Below are positions 18,917-28,065 of a DNA stretch of 64,000 bases, piece by piece; the first letter of the stretch is position 1; each line of letters starts with the position of its first letter. The notes beneath the pieces are model-generated. The model worked only from the letters and a program-made list of their open reading frames with translations, ran no database searches and was not told the DNA's origin. The position numbers and the translations under genes are program-made. Source of the stretch: Chitinophagaceae bacterium (GTDB lineage: Bacteria > Bacteroidota > Bacteroidia > Chitinophagales > Chitinophagaceae); assembly GCA_023957575.1 (NCBI GenBank), contig JAMLGU010000001.1, positions 310,001 through 374,000 of the forward strand, in the 5' to 3' direction.

Positions 18917-21434
18917 ACCTTTGCCCCACCAAAAACAAGGCATTACAAAACATCAGTTTTCCGTTTTGCCAAAAATTGCGGAACAATACATTTTCAGTAA
19001 AATATACTACCGAACCTTTGCCATAATCCTGTACGCCAAAAATCAATCCGTCCTTCAGTTTTGGTTTTAACTTGTATCCCACAAAACCTGATAGCTGACT
19101 TTCCTTTTTGATTACGCCTACATTCCAGCCGCCATCCTGTATAAAGTCAAACAAATCGTTATTCAGCAACAAACTGTAATAATATTTAGGGTATCCAAAC
19201 ATGAGAGGGTGGGTGTTGTCCACATCTACTTTTATTACAGGCCCGACAGCCATTTTAGGAATCTGATCTCTTTCGCGGTTGTCAAAGTTTTTCAGAGGCT
19301 CGTAGGGATCTTTTTTGTCGTTTAAGGAGTCGTCAGTATTTAGGGACTTTAGTTTTACCGTACTCCATTTTTGTTTGCTCAATTGCATGGCTGCACTTTC
19401 GAAAGCTATGATTTTTCCGCCTGCCCTTACCCATGCTGCTATTTTTTCGCCGGTGGCAGCGGAAAGAAAATTAAAAAAGCCGTCAGGCATAATCAAAACA
19501 TCTGTTTTATCCCAATCAATACTTTCTGCATTGTCTGCATCCACAAGTGTTACGGGATATTGCAATTCCTGATCCATAAAGTGCCAGATATCGCCCACCG
19601 AAAGCGATGAAGTGCCTTTGCCCGATAAAAGCACTACCCGTGGCGCTTTTGTAAGATGCACTCCTGTGCTGCCAAAATCGAAGCCCTTATCCATCATTCC
19701 GGTATTAACGGCTGCCACTTCTACATTGTTTTTATTACATATTTCTGAGAGGATGGCCGGAAGCTGTATCCCAAACTTTTCATTTCCATTTTTAAGAATA
19801 ATTGCCGACCCTGCCGGAAAGGACTGCGTTTCTGTGGTGAATGGCGCTTCGCCATGGCGTAGCCTGATGCCCTGCTTCAGGAGTTGTGCAACGGCTTTTG
19901 CAGACTGCAGGCCCTGCCATTTGATGACATAGCCGTAAGCATCAGAAAGTTGATTTTGAATAGCAGGTAATGTAAATCTTTTATCATGTACCGGAAAGCC
20001 TTGCTTACTGGCAAATGCCTGAATGCCATACACAAATGGCAAAGCCCAGGATGTGATATCGTAAGTTATGGAATCGCTGAGCTTTGGGTTTGGGTCAAAA
20101 AGCACTCTTACGAAAGCGCCTTTGGGTTGCGTGCCACTTACCACAATATCGTCATTTGAAATACTAAATGGAACCGTTTTAGCAGTATGATAATCATAAC
20201 CGCTACCACTACCTGAAGCTCGACCATATTCTATGTTATTGTTATTAAAAAACTGAATTAACGCATTAATTCGCTCTCTGTCTTCCGGTTTATTTTTTAT
20301 GATATATGATTTATACTGGCCTGCATTGTCGGTTGCAAAATATTTTTTAAACTCATTTACTAATTCAACAGCATTTTTTGAAGAGATTTCGATGGTGCTC
20401 ATTGATGTGGTAAAATGGTGAAGCACTCGGTCAACCAAGGTTAAAGTATCGCCTTCGGCGGTGATAACGCCCAATCCTGCCCTGATGCCGCCCTGCTCGT
20501 AAGTCATACCGATGCTGCCGTTGTAAATGGGGTAAGTATCTCCATAAGACGGATAAAACAAATCAAATCGTTCACCCGTAAAATAAAGCCATCCGTTTTT
20601 ATCAAAATATCGGGCATGGTTTCGGCCAATGGTTTTTTGAAAGTCGCGCTGCCATTTGGTAATCACTTCGTGGTAGGGTTCTGCGGCAGGCGCAAAATAG
20701 TAGGGTTGGTTATAGCTTTGTTCATGAAAGTCCACATGCACCTGAGGCAACCATTGATTGTATTGCTTCACCCTCTGGCGACTTTCAATTTGGGTTTGCC
20801 ATGCCCAATCGCGGTTTAGGTCAAAGTAGTAATGATTGCTTCTGCCGCCGGGCCAGGGCTCTACATGTTCTCTGGAATATGGAACCGGATTGTATTCTCT
20901 GCCAATTACCGAGGTGTACCAGTTTACATACCGCTCCCTGCCATCGGGGTTGAGGCATGGGTCAATGATTACTACAGTATTTTGCAGCCATTGTTTGGTT
21001 TGCGCATTGCTTGGGTCAATGAGTGCGTAAAGTGTAAGCATCGATGCTTCGGTGGAGGAAGTTTCGTTGCCATGTACATTATAGCTCAACCACACAATAA
21101 CGGGTGTGGCAGTGTTGCCGGCAATATTATCATTGTTCTGGAGTGCCAGCCGCAGGTTGTTGATACGAATATTTTCAAGGTTACCAATATTTTCAGCAGT
21201 GGACACATAAGCCAGATAAAGCGGTCTGCCTTCATTAGTTAGGCCGTATTGTGTCAGTTTCATATTTTGAGGCATTTCTTTTGCCACGTGCTTAAAATAT
21301 GCTACAAGTTGATGATGAGCAGTGTATTTGGTTCCTATTTTGTAGCCCAGAAACTGTTCGGGCGATTGCAGTTGTGCCAATGAGGAAATAATAGTCGAAA
21401 TGGAAATGACAAAAAAGAAAAGCAATTTTTTCAA
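18915..21434 (-). CDS. Secreted M14-family zinc carboxypeptidase
   Basis: This is an exported metallopeptidase of 839 residues with a signal peptide (residues ~1-20). The M14 zinc ligands are seen in NVHGNETSS (HxxE) and in VHVDFHEQSY, with the catalytic Glu in GMTYEQGG and the substrate-binding NPDGRERYVNW block. The catalytic domain covers residues ~25-370. The remaining ~470 residues include a glutamine-amidotransferase-like/sandwich region seen in other long Bacteroidota M14 proteins. It probably degrades proteins or peptides outside the cell. No neighbour clarifies the substrate. Confidence 0.88.
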   Translation of the reverse strand: MKKLLFFFVISISTIISSLAQLQSPEQFLGYKIGTKYTAHHQLVAYFKHVAKEMPQNMKLTQYGLTNEGRPLYLAYVSTAENIGNLENIRINNLRLALQNNDNIAGNTATPVIVWLSYNVHGNETSSTEASMLTLYALIDPSNAQTKQWLQNTVVIIDPCLNPDGRERYVNWYTSVIGREYNPVPYSREHVEPWPGGRSNHYYFDLNRDWAWQTQIESRQRVKQYNQWLPQVHVDFHEQSYNQPYYFAPAAEPYHEVITKWQRDFQKTIGRNHARYFDKNGWLYFTGERFDLFYPSYGDTYPIYNGSIGMTYEQGGIRAGLGVITAEGDTLTLVDRVLHHFTTSMSTIEISSKNAVELVNEFKKYFATDNAGQYKSYIIKNKPEDRERINALIQFFNNNNIEYGRASGSGSGYDYHTAKTVPFSISNDDIVVSGTQPKGAFVRVLFDPNPKLSDSITYDITSWALPFVYGIQAFASKQGFPVHDKRFTLPAIQNQLSDAYGYVIKWQGLQSAKAVAQLLKQGIRLRHGEAPFTTETQSFPAGSAIILKNGNEKFGIQLPAILSEICNKNNVEVAAVNTGMMDKGFDFGSTGVHLTKAPRVVLLSGKGTSSLSVGDIWHFMDQELQYPVTLVDADNAESIDWDKTDVLIMPDGFFNFLSAATGEKIAAWVRAGGKIIAFESAAMQLSKQKWSTVKLKSLNTDDSLNDKKDPYEPLKNFDNRERDQIPKMAVGPVIKVDVDNTHPLMFGYPKYYYSLLLNNDLFDFIQDGGWNVGVIKKESQLSGFVGYKLKPKLKDGLIFGVQDYGKGSVVYFTENVLFRNFWQNGKLMFCNALFLVGQR

Positions 21435-21628
21435 TGTAAAGAATTTTAGGGGGAAAGATAAAAAAATATCATCAAATTGAAACTTAAAATAATAAATCTA
21501 CAATAAAAAGGGTAGTCTGACGATTTTGCCTGCATCTTATATTTTGCTCGTATTAAACCCTTCGCCCATCATTATATTTACTTGATTTTTAAGGCTAATT
21601 CTTTTTTTGAGGTGCTATTATTATCTTT

Positions 21629-21931
21629 ATGGTTATGGGACAAAAGGAAAAACAAGTAGAATCAAATGTATTATTTGAATTAAGCCGAATGATGGTACCG
21701 CGTGATTTATTAGGCTTTTTTGATATTGCGGAGGTAAAAGAATTCCACAAAGAATGGCAAATTATATTATGGGAAAAGCGGGAGCATGTTCCCACAAAGC
21801 TTAAAGGGTTTTCAGATGTAGTGTTGGATGTTTTTTGCAATCCGATAACTATACTCAGCCATGGATTTTCCACTAAGCCGGTCTATCTGGTAATGAAATC
21901 GAAGGCGTTGGAAACGCTCCGGTACAGATGA
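21629..21931 (+). CDS. Transposase N-terminal protein of the IS (ISAon1-like)
   Basis: A 100-residue open frame beginning MVMGQKEKQ resembles the short first protein of ISAon1-type elements: LLGFFDIAEVKEFHKEW...PTKLKGFSDVVLDVFCNP. It appears intact, while the downstream catalytic part is broken. Alone it is unlikely to be active. Confidence 0.6.
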   Translation: MVMGQKEKQVESNVLFELSRMMVPRDLLGFFDIAEVKEFHKEWQIILWEKREHVPTKLKGFSDVVLDVFCNPITILSHGFSTKPVYLVMKSKALETLRYR

Positions 21932-23021
21932 GCATTTTAGCAAGAGTATGTGATTACCGAGGATTGGCCAAATTAACTCCTGACATGGCGGGCTTTTTAA
22001 AATATAGAATAGAGCAAACACCTAAACATAAGTTTTTTTGGCTTATATGTTTGGCCTAAAGCCCAAAACGGTACATTATTGGTACAAAAGAAGAGATAAG
22101 CGATTACCGAAAAAAGATATTGCAGCCGGAAAGTGGGAGAAAAAAAGATACAAGTAATAGACAAGACCAGTGGGGAGGTAACAAAAGAAAAACCGGTACC
22201 CATAGCAAAAAAGCAGAAAATTTTGGCAGCCACATGACCATTGATGAAAAGCAAATAGGCAAAAAAATGTATACCATTATGACCAGACCCAATCAGGGAA
22301 AATAGCTTTACTGGCACAAACCATGAAGCCGGAAGAACTCAAACAAGTAATGAACACTACTGCCGCACGTGTTGGAAGATGTAAAATCGGTCAGCTGTGA
22401 CATGAGTCCTTCCTATAAAAAACTATGCAAAGACATTTTTCCCAATATTACACAGTTAGTGATAGACAAAGTTCCATGTCATCAAGCATCTCTTAGATGC
22501 GCTGCAACAGGTACGCAAACAACTCAAAACCCAATATATTAATCAAGAAACAATTCTTGTAAAATCTGACACGGATGAACAACAAACACACTGGAGCTAT
22601 ATTGAACTATTGGAGCGCAGCCGCTATATTCTTTTCAAAATGCAAGATGAATGGGAGGAAGATGAACTGGAAATCATGCAACAACTATTTTACCGTTTCC
22701 CAATATTAGAACAGCCTACCGGCTCACTCAAAAAGCTGAGGTTGTGGTATCAGGGAAAACATCGGCAAATCAATGGACAAAATAGAACAAGAACTTTACA
22801 ACTGGTGCGATGAAGTCAATCAATCAAAAATAGCAGCTTTCAGAGGAGTAAGAAAAATGATAGAAAAACATCAGGATGATATTGTCAACTATTTTAAAGA
22901 AGGACAAACCAATGCCAAAGCCGAAAATATGAATGGAAAAATCCAACGATTCTTAGCAAATAATTTTGGCATCAAAGACCGTGATTTTTTTATGTATCGA
23001 ATAGCAGGCTATTTTGCATAG
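21932..23021 (+). pseudogene. Frameshifted ISL3-type transposase
   Basis: Recognisable DDE-transposase blocks occur in different frames. They are LAKLTPDMAGFLKY (~21960), MTIDEKQIGKKMYTIM (~22235), CDMSPSYKKLCKDIFP (~22400), IKHLLDALQQVRKQL (~22485) and, in a final frame, AKAENMNGKIQRFLANNF (~22915-22970). Shifts and stops between them (for example just after the VIDK block near 22465) show that the gene is dead. Confidence 0.8.
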
Positions 23022-23078
23022 CACCTCAAAAAAAGAATTAGCCATTTTCATTTTTAAAGATTTCTGGAAAATATTTTG

Positions 23079-23086
23079 TATCTTTA
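23079..23086 (+). promoter_or_regulatory. Possible catalase promoter -7 box
   Basis: TATCTTTA matches TAnnTTTG in 7 of 8 positions, 18 bp upstream of the catalase ATG. It lies in the 60 bp between the IS right end and the gene, so it would be independent of the element. Confidence 0.35.
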
Positions 23087-23103
23087 AGGAAAATCATTTT
23101 ATT

Positions 23104-24570
23104 ATGTCTGATCAGGAAAAAAAGAAACTTTTTTCGGTTTCAGGGAGACCGATTGCCGAAAATCAAAACGTGAAAACAGCAGGAAAAAGAGGTCCGATGC
23201 TCTTGGAAGATTTTTGGTTTTTAGAAAAATTAGCTCATTTTGACAGAGAGGTTATCCCCGAAAGAAGGATGCATGCTAAAGGCTCAGGCGCTTTTGGAAA
23301 ATTTACAGTTACCCACGATATTACCCAATACACAAAAGCGAAAATCTTCTCTGATGTTGGCAAAGAAACCAATGTTTTTGTAAGGTTTTCAACAGTTGCA
23401 GGTGAGAGAGGCGCTGCCGATGCAGAGCGGGATATCCGTGGTTTTGCCATTAAATTTTACACCGAAGAAGGCAATTGGGACCTGACCGGTAATAATACAC
23501 CTGTTTTCTTTCTCAGAGATCCTTACCGGTTTCCTGATTTAAACAAGGCAGTAAAACGCGACCCGAGAACCAACCTGAGATGCCCCAATCACAATTGGGA
23601 TTTCTGGACTTTACTGCCGGAGGCTTTGCATCAAATCACTATTACCATGAGTGAGAGAGGTATTCCTAAATCTTACCGGCACATGCACGGTTTTGGAAGC
23701 CATACTTTTAGTTTGATTAATGCCGGTAATGAAAGAATTTGGGTAAAATTTCATTTTAAGACAGAGCAGGGGATTGAAAACCTGAGTAATGAAGAAGCTG
23801 TGGCAATTATTGGAAAAGACAGAGAAAGCCATCAGCGGGATTTGTACAACGCAATCGAAAATGGAGATTTTCCAAAGTGGAAAATGAAAATACAGGTAAT
23901 GACGGAAGAACAGGCAAGGAATTGCGCCTTCAATCCTTTTGACCTCACCAAGGTATGGCCTCATGGCGATTACCCGTTGATGGATGTGGGGGTAATGGAA
24001 CTGAACAAAAATCCGGATAATTATTTTGCAGATGTGGAACAGGCTGCATTTAATCCGGCAAATGTGGTTCCGGGTATCGGGTTTTCGCCAGACAGGATGT
24101 TGCAGGCTAGGCTGTTTTCTTATGGAGATGCGCAACGCTACAGATTGGGCGTCAACCATTATCAAATACCGGTAAACAAACCGCAATGTCCGTTTCATAA
24201 TCCCTCTCGTGATGGCGTTATGCGGGTAGATGGTAATGAAGGGAGCACACTTCATTATTTCCCCAACAGTTATGGACAGTGGGAAGAGCAAAAACAACAT
24301 GCCGAGCCGCCACTTTCGTTGGAAGGAGATGCTTATCATTATGACTTTAGGGAAGATGATGATGATTACTACACCCAGCCGGGCAATCTTTTTCGTTTGA
24401 TGAATGATGAACAAAAAAATATATTATTCAAAAATACAGCGGCCGAAGTAGGCGGCGCAGAAAGGTTTATTCAGGAAAGGCATATTGGTAATTGCTATAA
24501 AGCCGATCCTGCTTATGGCAAAGGGGTTGCCGATGCTTTGGGGATTGATATCAATACTTTAAATCTTTAA
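23104..24570 (+). CDS. katA: Monofunctional haem catalase
   Basis: This small-subunit catalase (488 residues) breaks down hydrogen peroxide. The active-site block [15 protein letters not shown] carries the catalytic His (~57). The distal Asn region, the RDPYRFPD and HGFGSHTFS blocks, and the proximal haem-ligand signature [14 protein letters not shown] are all present. The frame remains open 30 codons upstream, but that part reads through the IS inverted repeat; the ATG at 23104 gives the standard N-terminus. A ribosome hibernation gene follows after 4 bp, suggesting co-expression under stress or in stationary phase. Confidence 0.96.
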   Translation: MSDQEKKKLFSVSGRPIAENQNVKTAGKRGPMLLEDFWFLEKLAHFDREVIPERRMHAKGSGAFGKFTVTHDITQYTKAKIFSDVGKETNVFVRFSTVAGERGAADAERDIRGFAIKFYTEEGNWDLTGNNTPVFFLRDPYRFPDLNKAVKRDPRTNLRCPNHNWDFWTLLPEALHQITITMSERGIPKSYRHMHGFGSHTFSLINAGNERIWVKFHFKTEQGIENLSNEEAVAIIGKDRESHQRDLYNAIENGDFPKWKMKIQVMTEEQARNCAFNPFDLTKVWPHGDYPLMDVGVMELNKNPDNYFADVEQAAFNPANVVPGIGFSPDRMLQARLFSYGDAQRYRLGVNHYQIPVNKPQCPFHNPSRDGVMRVDGNEGSTLHYFPNSYGQWEEQKQHAEPPLSLEGDAYHYDFREDDDDYYTQPGNLFRLMNDEQKNILFKNTAAEVGGAERFIQERHIGNCYKADPAYGKGVADALGIDINTLNL

Positions 24571-24574
24571 GTAT

Positions 24575-24940
24575 ATGAAATTCAGAGTAGAAGCAACAGG
24601 GTTTAAAATGAGCCCTTCGTTAAAAAATTTTGCAAAAGAAAAATTAGGAGATTTGGATGTTTATTTTGCCGATATTCAGGAGGTGGAAGTAACGCTTGAC
24701 ATGGAGGTAAAAGGCCAGAAAGAAGTGGTAAACTGTATTTTAAACATCAGAGTACCGGGAAAGGATGCATATATTAAATCAACCTCTTCAATTTTTGAAG
24801 ATGCTATTTTGAAAGCCGCTGATTCGGCAAAAAGAAAACTGCGTAAGCGTAAAACACAATTACAAACCGCCCGGAAAAAGAGTTCTCCTAACAGAATCGT
24901 TTCGGCCAAAAAAGCATTGAAAAAGAAGAAAAAAGATTAG
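24575..24940 (+). CDS. hpf: Ribosome hibernation promoting factor (HPF/YfiA family)
   Basis: This 121-residue protein has the HPF/RaiA N-terminal fold: MKFRVEATGFKMSPSLKNFAKEKL, VEVTLDMEVKG, and a basic helix KAADSAKRKLRKRK. It inactivates or protects ribosomes by sitting in the decoding site. The extended Lys/Arg-rich tail (~100-121) is encoded by sequence that belongs to a 274-bp repeat; a second copy of that tail sits at 27395 and has lost the stop codon (TAG to TGG). So the end of this gene was probably exchanged or duplicated when the neighbouring island formed. Confidence 0.85.
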   Translation: MKFRVEATGFKMSPSLKNFAKEKLGDLDVYFADIQEVEVTLDMEVKGQKEVVNCILNIRVPGKDAYIKSTSSIFEDAILKAADSAKRKLRKRKTQLQTARKKSSPNRIVSAKKALKKKKKD

Positions 24941-25146
24941 TCTGCCATTTGGTGAAATTTGCACTGTTAAAAAACACAATAATAAAAACGGTAACACGGC
25001 TGGGATAGAACTTGACCGGGAGCATGAAGAACAAGGCCTCAGTCATTAAAACGATTTAGGTTCACCACTGACCGGCTTACCATAGAGGTTGCAAACCTGT
25101 TTCAAATTTATGAGGGAAAGCCTTGGTTGTTTATGATCGGGGCTTT
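24873..25146 (+). repeat. 274-bp direct repeat, left copy (covers the hpf 3' end)
   Basis: It matches 27395-27668 base for base without gaps, with about a dozen substitutions by my count. It starts within hpf codon ~100 and runs past the stop to a possible terminator (AAAGCC...GGCTTTTT, 25117-25148). Offset between copies is 2522 bp. Confidence 0.95.
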
Positions 25147-25246
25147 TTCCGATTAATGTTATAGCCAGTGGTTCTTGTCGGTTGTACTTGCAAACCATTG
25201 TCATTATTAAGTTTCTGTGTCATTGAGTATCGGCTGTGTGTTGGAT

Positions 25247-26038
25247 TTACATTTTTTCAACCAACTTTTCTATCACTACTTCAAATGCTTCGTCTTGATT
25301 ATACTTGTCGTTTGGCCGTAGTAAACCAACGGTGTCGCCTAAAAATTCGCTGTCCGTTTTCTTCCGTTCAAGGTTTAGTAAAAATTCTTTCTTGGTCGGA
25401 ATAGGTTTGTCCAACGAATACCGCATATATTCTTTGTAGCATTGTATGATTAAATCTGTGTCTGAATTTGCTGTTGTCAAGGCTTTCCAAAGGTCAAACA
25501 AATCTCTTCCTTTTCTACGTTGATACAATGCTCTAAGCTTTGTTCCCAATAATTCTTCTAATTTGTAAGTTGTCAAATCACATTTACCAATGAAATAACT
25601 TGACTGAATTTCAAATTCCTTTTTCTTCCAACCCAAAACAGAAAAATGCTCTCTACAATTTGTTTCTACTTTCAATTTTAAAATTTGAACAGGCGGAAAT
25701 TCTGATTCATACTTGTAATAAATCGTATTGTTATCTTTCTTAGGTGTAACATTTGGTTTGCCCAAAAATGAAAGAATTTTTTGAAGTTGTTGAATGGTTT
25801 CTTTGATTGGTTCAGGGCGAATTTGCACCAAATCAATATCTTCTGAATAACGAGGTTGTAGCTGTAAATACAACTTGTGTAATGCCGTACCACCTCTAAA
25901 GGCTTAACTATCCGCCAAAAATTTATTGCTAAAAATTTCTGTCAATGCTCTGCAAATAATCAAATCTTGTTCGACTTGTTCATTCGTTGTCCAAGGAGCA
26001 AAATTGTGCCATTCTGTAATGTATGCTTGTGGTATCAT
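25247..26038 (-). pseudogene. AbiEii-like nucleotidyltransferase toxin, interrupted by one stop codon
   Basis: The full reading frame would encode ~263 residues, starting MIPQAYITEWHNFAPW and continuing through FRGGTALHKLYL and the nucleotidyltransferase motif RYSEDIDLV. A single in-frame TAA (25904-25906), between FLADS and AFRGG, breaks it after codon 44; nothing else appears wrong. A 208-residue frame remains downstream of the stop but starts after the GGTALHKL block, so it lacks part of the active site. The start overlaps the antitoxin stop in an ATGA arrangement (26035-26038). The toxin is probably inactive unless the stop is read through. Confidence 0.85.
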
Positions 26039-26871
26039 TCGTCTATCTCAATATCTGTGTTTACTATAATTTTCCATTTTTCATCCCGGTAGCTATCGAG
26101 GAGCTCTTTCATTTTTTCGCCCGATGCTTTTAATGGAATTTGATAAAATTTTAAGCTCTTTTTTTGGCATAGTGAATACAGTTTATCAGCAAGATTTTGT
26201 TTGTATAAAACTTCTTCTAAAATATAGCCGAAACGCTGTAAAGTTGTTGTATTGGAGTAAACAACTAATTCTTGAGTGATGTCTTTCTGTTTGATGTTTC
26301 CCAATAGTTCGTTAATTACTGTCGTTGCACGGTTTAAACCGCCAATTCGTTTTTCATAGTTGATTAAATCAATAGCCGTCAAAATCGGATTGGAAACATT
26401 GATATAACCTGTTTCTGTTTTCCTTTTTTCAATCAATATTTCGGGCGAAAATTGAGTTGTGCTGATGTAATTGATTTTTATTCCACGTTTGTTAGTCGGT
26501 CGCATTACTGGATATTCTGTTATAATAAAATATTCTTGCGGTTGCTGATGTCCTGCACCGTGTAAAGCTCCTGCGTTTAATAGAGCAACGTAATAATTTC
26601 GCTCCAAAAACTTCATCAATCCGTCAATGAAAAGGGCAGGTGGTAAAATTCCTTTTGATAAATACTGTGGTGGAATAATCAGATAGTAACCTCTGAAAAT
26701 AGAAACAATTTTTCGCTTTTCTGAAAGTCTGTCCAATACTCTTTTTAAAGCGGTTTCGCTATCATTGACAAAATTCTTTTTGAGTTCGGTAATACTGAAC
26801 GCTAATTTTCCTTTGGATTGCTGTTCATCAACCCAATGTTCTAAGCGATTATAATTACTGTTCGAATTCAT
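26035..26871 (-). CDS. AbiEi-family antitoxin / transcriptional repressor
   Basis: This is the antitoxin partner of the AbiE (type IV) toxin-antitoxin system. The N-terminal helix-turn-helix (~10-65, FSITELKKNF, ALKRVLDRLSEKRKI) is followed by the AbiEi body with YYVALLNAGALHGAGHQ and NPILTAIDLINYEKRIGG. From this ATG it has 278 residues. The frame is open for 35 more codons upstream, but those overlap the end of the AAA-ATPase remnant, so the later start is preferred. It appears intact although its toxin is broken. In known systems AbiEi represses its own operon. Confidence 0.85.
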   Translation of the reverse strand: MNSNSNYNRLEHWVDEQQSKGKLAFSITELKKNFVNDSETALKRVLDRLSEKRKIVSIFRGYYLIIPPQYLSKGILPPALFIDGLMKFLERNYYVALLNAGALHGAGHQQPQEYFIITEYPVMRPTNKRGIKINYISTTQFSPEILIEKRKTETGYINVSNPILTAIDLINYEKRIGGLNRATTVINELLGNIKQKDITQELVVYSNTTTLQRFGYILEEVLYKQNLADKLYSLCQKKSLKFYQIPLKASGEKMKELLDSYRDEKWKIIVNTDIEIDE

Positions 26872-26968
26872 AAAAAGAAATATTTTGTCAAAAGTACCAT
26901 ATTTCGGTACAAATCGCAAAATAAATCTAATGGAAGTTTCAAGCCTAATGAAAAAATGTTGGAATCCC

Positions 26969-27390
26969 TTAGTCAAAACTTCTGTTCAGTTCTTTCTCAA
27001 CTTTTGTCAAAAGAATTTTTTCATTTTTTAAATCCTCATTGTTTAGTTGTTCTGCTTGTTTTGCTCTGCTGTTAGCCCATTTGCGTAAAAATTCAATTTG
27101 GTCTTTCAATTTGGTCTTTCAATGTTTTACAAAGCGGAACGGTGTTTTTTATAGAATTTGGCAAATGAAGTATTTGAAATTTAGCCTGAGTTGGGTTTTC
27201 TGTGTAAGCTGTAAAAATTGCTTCTTTAACACATTCTTCAATTTCAGCACCATTGAAACCTTTTGGTTCTTTGGCTAATCTATCTAATCCGAAGTTTTCA
27301 GGCTTTTGATTGTTTTTTGTCAAATGAATAGAGAAAATGCTTTTCTGTCTCCTTCCGAAGGAAGGTCAACGAATAATATTTTATCAAATA
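26969..27390 (-). pseudogene. 3' remnant of an AAA+ ATPase gene
   Basis: The fragment starts abruptly four bases from the right-hand repeat. It reads LFDKILFVDLPSEGDRK, shifts frame near 27340, and continues IFSIHLTKNNQKPENFGLDRLAKEPKGFNGAEIEECV, the second-region-of-homology and lid part of an AAA+ module. A 13-bp tandem duplication (27095-27107 and 27108-27120) shifts the frame again. With one copy removed it reads TLKDQIEFLRKWANSRAKQAEQ to a stop at 26969. The upstream two-thirds of the gene are missing. It lies in the same direction as abiEi and may have been its operon partner. Confidence 0.8.
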
Positions 27391-27394
27391 GCCA

Positions 27395-27668
27395 GGAAAA
27401 AGAGTTCTCCTAACAGAATCGTTTCGGCCAAAAAAGCATTGAAAAAGAAGAAGAAAGATTGGTCTGCCATTTGGTGAAATTTGCACTGTTAAAAAATGCA
27501 ATAATCAAAACGGTAACACGGCTGGAATAGAACTTGACCGGGAGCATGAAGAACAAGGCCTCAGTCATTAAAACGATATGGATTCACCACTGACCGGCTT
27601 GCCATAGAGGTTGCAAACCTGTTTCAAATTTATGAGAGAAAGCCTTGGTTGTTTATGATCGAGGCTTT
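27395..27668 (+). repeat. 274-bp direct repeat, right copy (truncated hpf 3' end)
   Basis: This is the second copy of 24873-25146. Here the hpf stop codon TAG has become TGG and there is no upstream hpf, so it is a remnant. Its outer end carries the same weak hairpin (AAAGCC 27639-27644 with GGCTTT 27663-27668). Confidence 0.95.
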
Positions 27669-27741
27669 CTTAGTTTATTTTAAAGCTCGATTATTGGAGG
27701 CTTTTTTCAATCCGCTTAATGTTGGGTGTTCAGCATATTGT

Positions 27742-28065
27742 TTAGAACGCTAATTTTTGATGATTAATTTCAACATTAAAATGAACTTTCGCACCCAAAG
27801 CTTCAAACACTTTCATTATTGTTTCGAACCGAGCATTTTTCATACTGTTTTCAATTTTTGAAATTTGAGCCTTCTGAACGCCAACCAATTCTCCCAACTG
27901 TTCTTGGGTTAAATTCTGTTCCAATCTTGCTTGTTTAACAGCTTGACCCAGTAAGTCTATTCTTAGCTCGTTTTCAAAAGCTTCTCTCTTTTCAGTTCCA
28001 CGTTTTCCAATATGTTTGTCTATCATTTCATCAAGAGAAACGGTTTTAAATTTATCTGTTTTCAT
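27742..28065 (-). CDS. HigA-like antitoxin (XRE helix-turn-helix)
   Basis: The 107-residue protein has a central-to-C-terminal XRE-type helix-turn-helix (LTQEQLGELVGVQKAQISKIE, ~55-75) followed by ARFETIMKVFEALGAKV. The N-terminus (KTVSLDEMIDKHIGKRGTEKRE) is of the type that wraps the toxin. The ATG at 28065 overlaps the end of the toxin gene by 14 bp. A longer frame of 21 extra codons exists upstream but lies inside the toxin gene. Gene order is toxin first, as in higBA. It probably represses its own promoter. Confidence 0.85.
   Translation of the reverse strand: MKTDKFKTVSLDEMIDKHIGKRGTEKREAFENELRIDLLGQAVKQARLEQNLTQEQLGELVGVQKAQISKIENSMKNARFETIMKVFEALGAKVHFNVEINHQKLAF

Larger units (their letters stand above)
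21593..23043 (+). mobile_element. Decayed ISL3-type insertion sequence (1451 bp)
   Basis: The ends are perfect 26-bp inverted repeats (21593-21618 and 23018-23043), beginning GGCTAATTC. Flanking 8-mers, ATTTTTAA left and ATTTTCAT right, match at 6 of 8 positions, consistent with an aged 8-bp target duplication typical of ISL3. Inside lie pieces of an ISL3/ISAon1-like transposase in several frames. The right end is only 60 bp from the catalase start codon. The intact inverted repeats with broken coding sequence suggest it could only move if a transposase is supplied from elsewhere. Confidence 0.85.
24873..27668. mobile_element. Accessory island bounded by 274-bp direct repeats
   Basis: The interval between the repeats (25147-27394) holds an abiEi/abiEii pair and an AAA-ATPase fragment, all on the minus strand and all different from the flanks. 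The repeat includes the 3' end of hpf, as expected when an element inserts into or recombines at a gene end and restores it. No integrase or transposase is inside, so the mobilising agent is unknown. A duplication followed by replacement of the middle is an alternative. Confidence 0.6.

Noticed and set aside
23014..23103. Thirty-codon N-terminal extension of the catalase
   Set aside because: It reads through the IS inverted repeat and has no similarity to catalase; the ATG at 23104 gives the normal start.
26872..26976. Upstream extension of AbiEi
   Set aside because: It overlaps the 3' end of the AAA-ATPase remnant and lacks family similarity.
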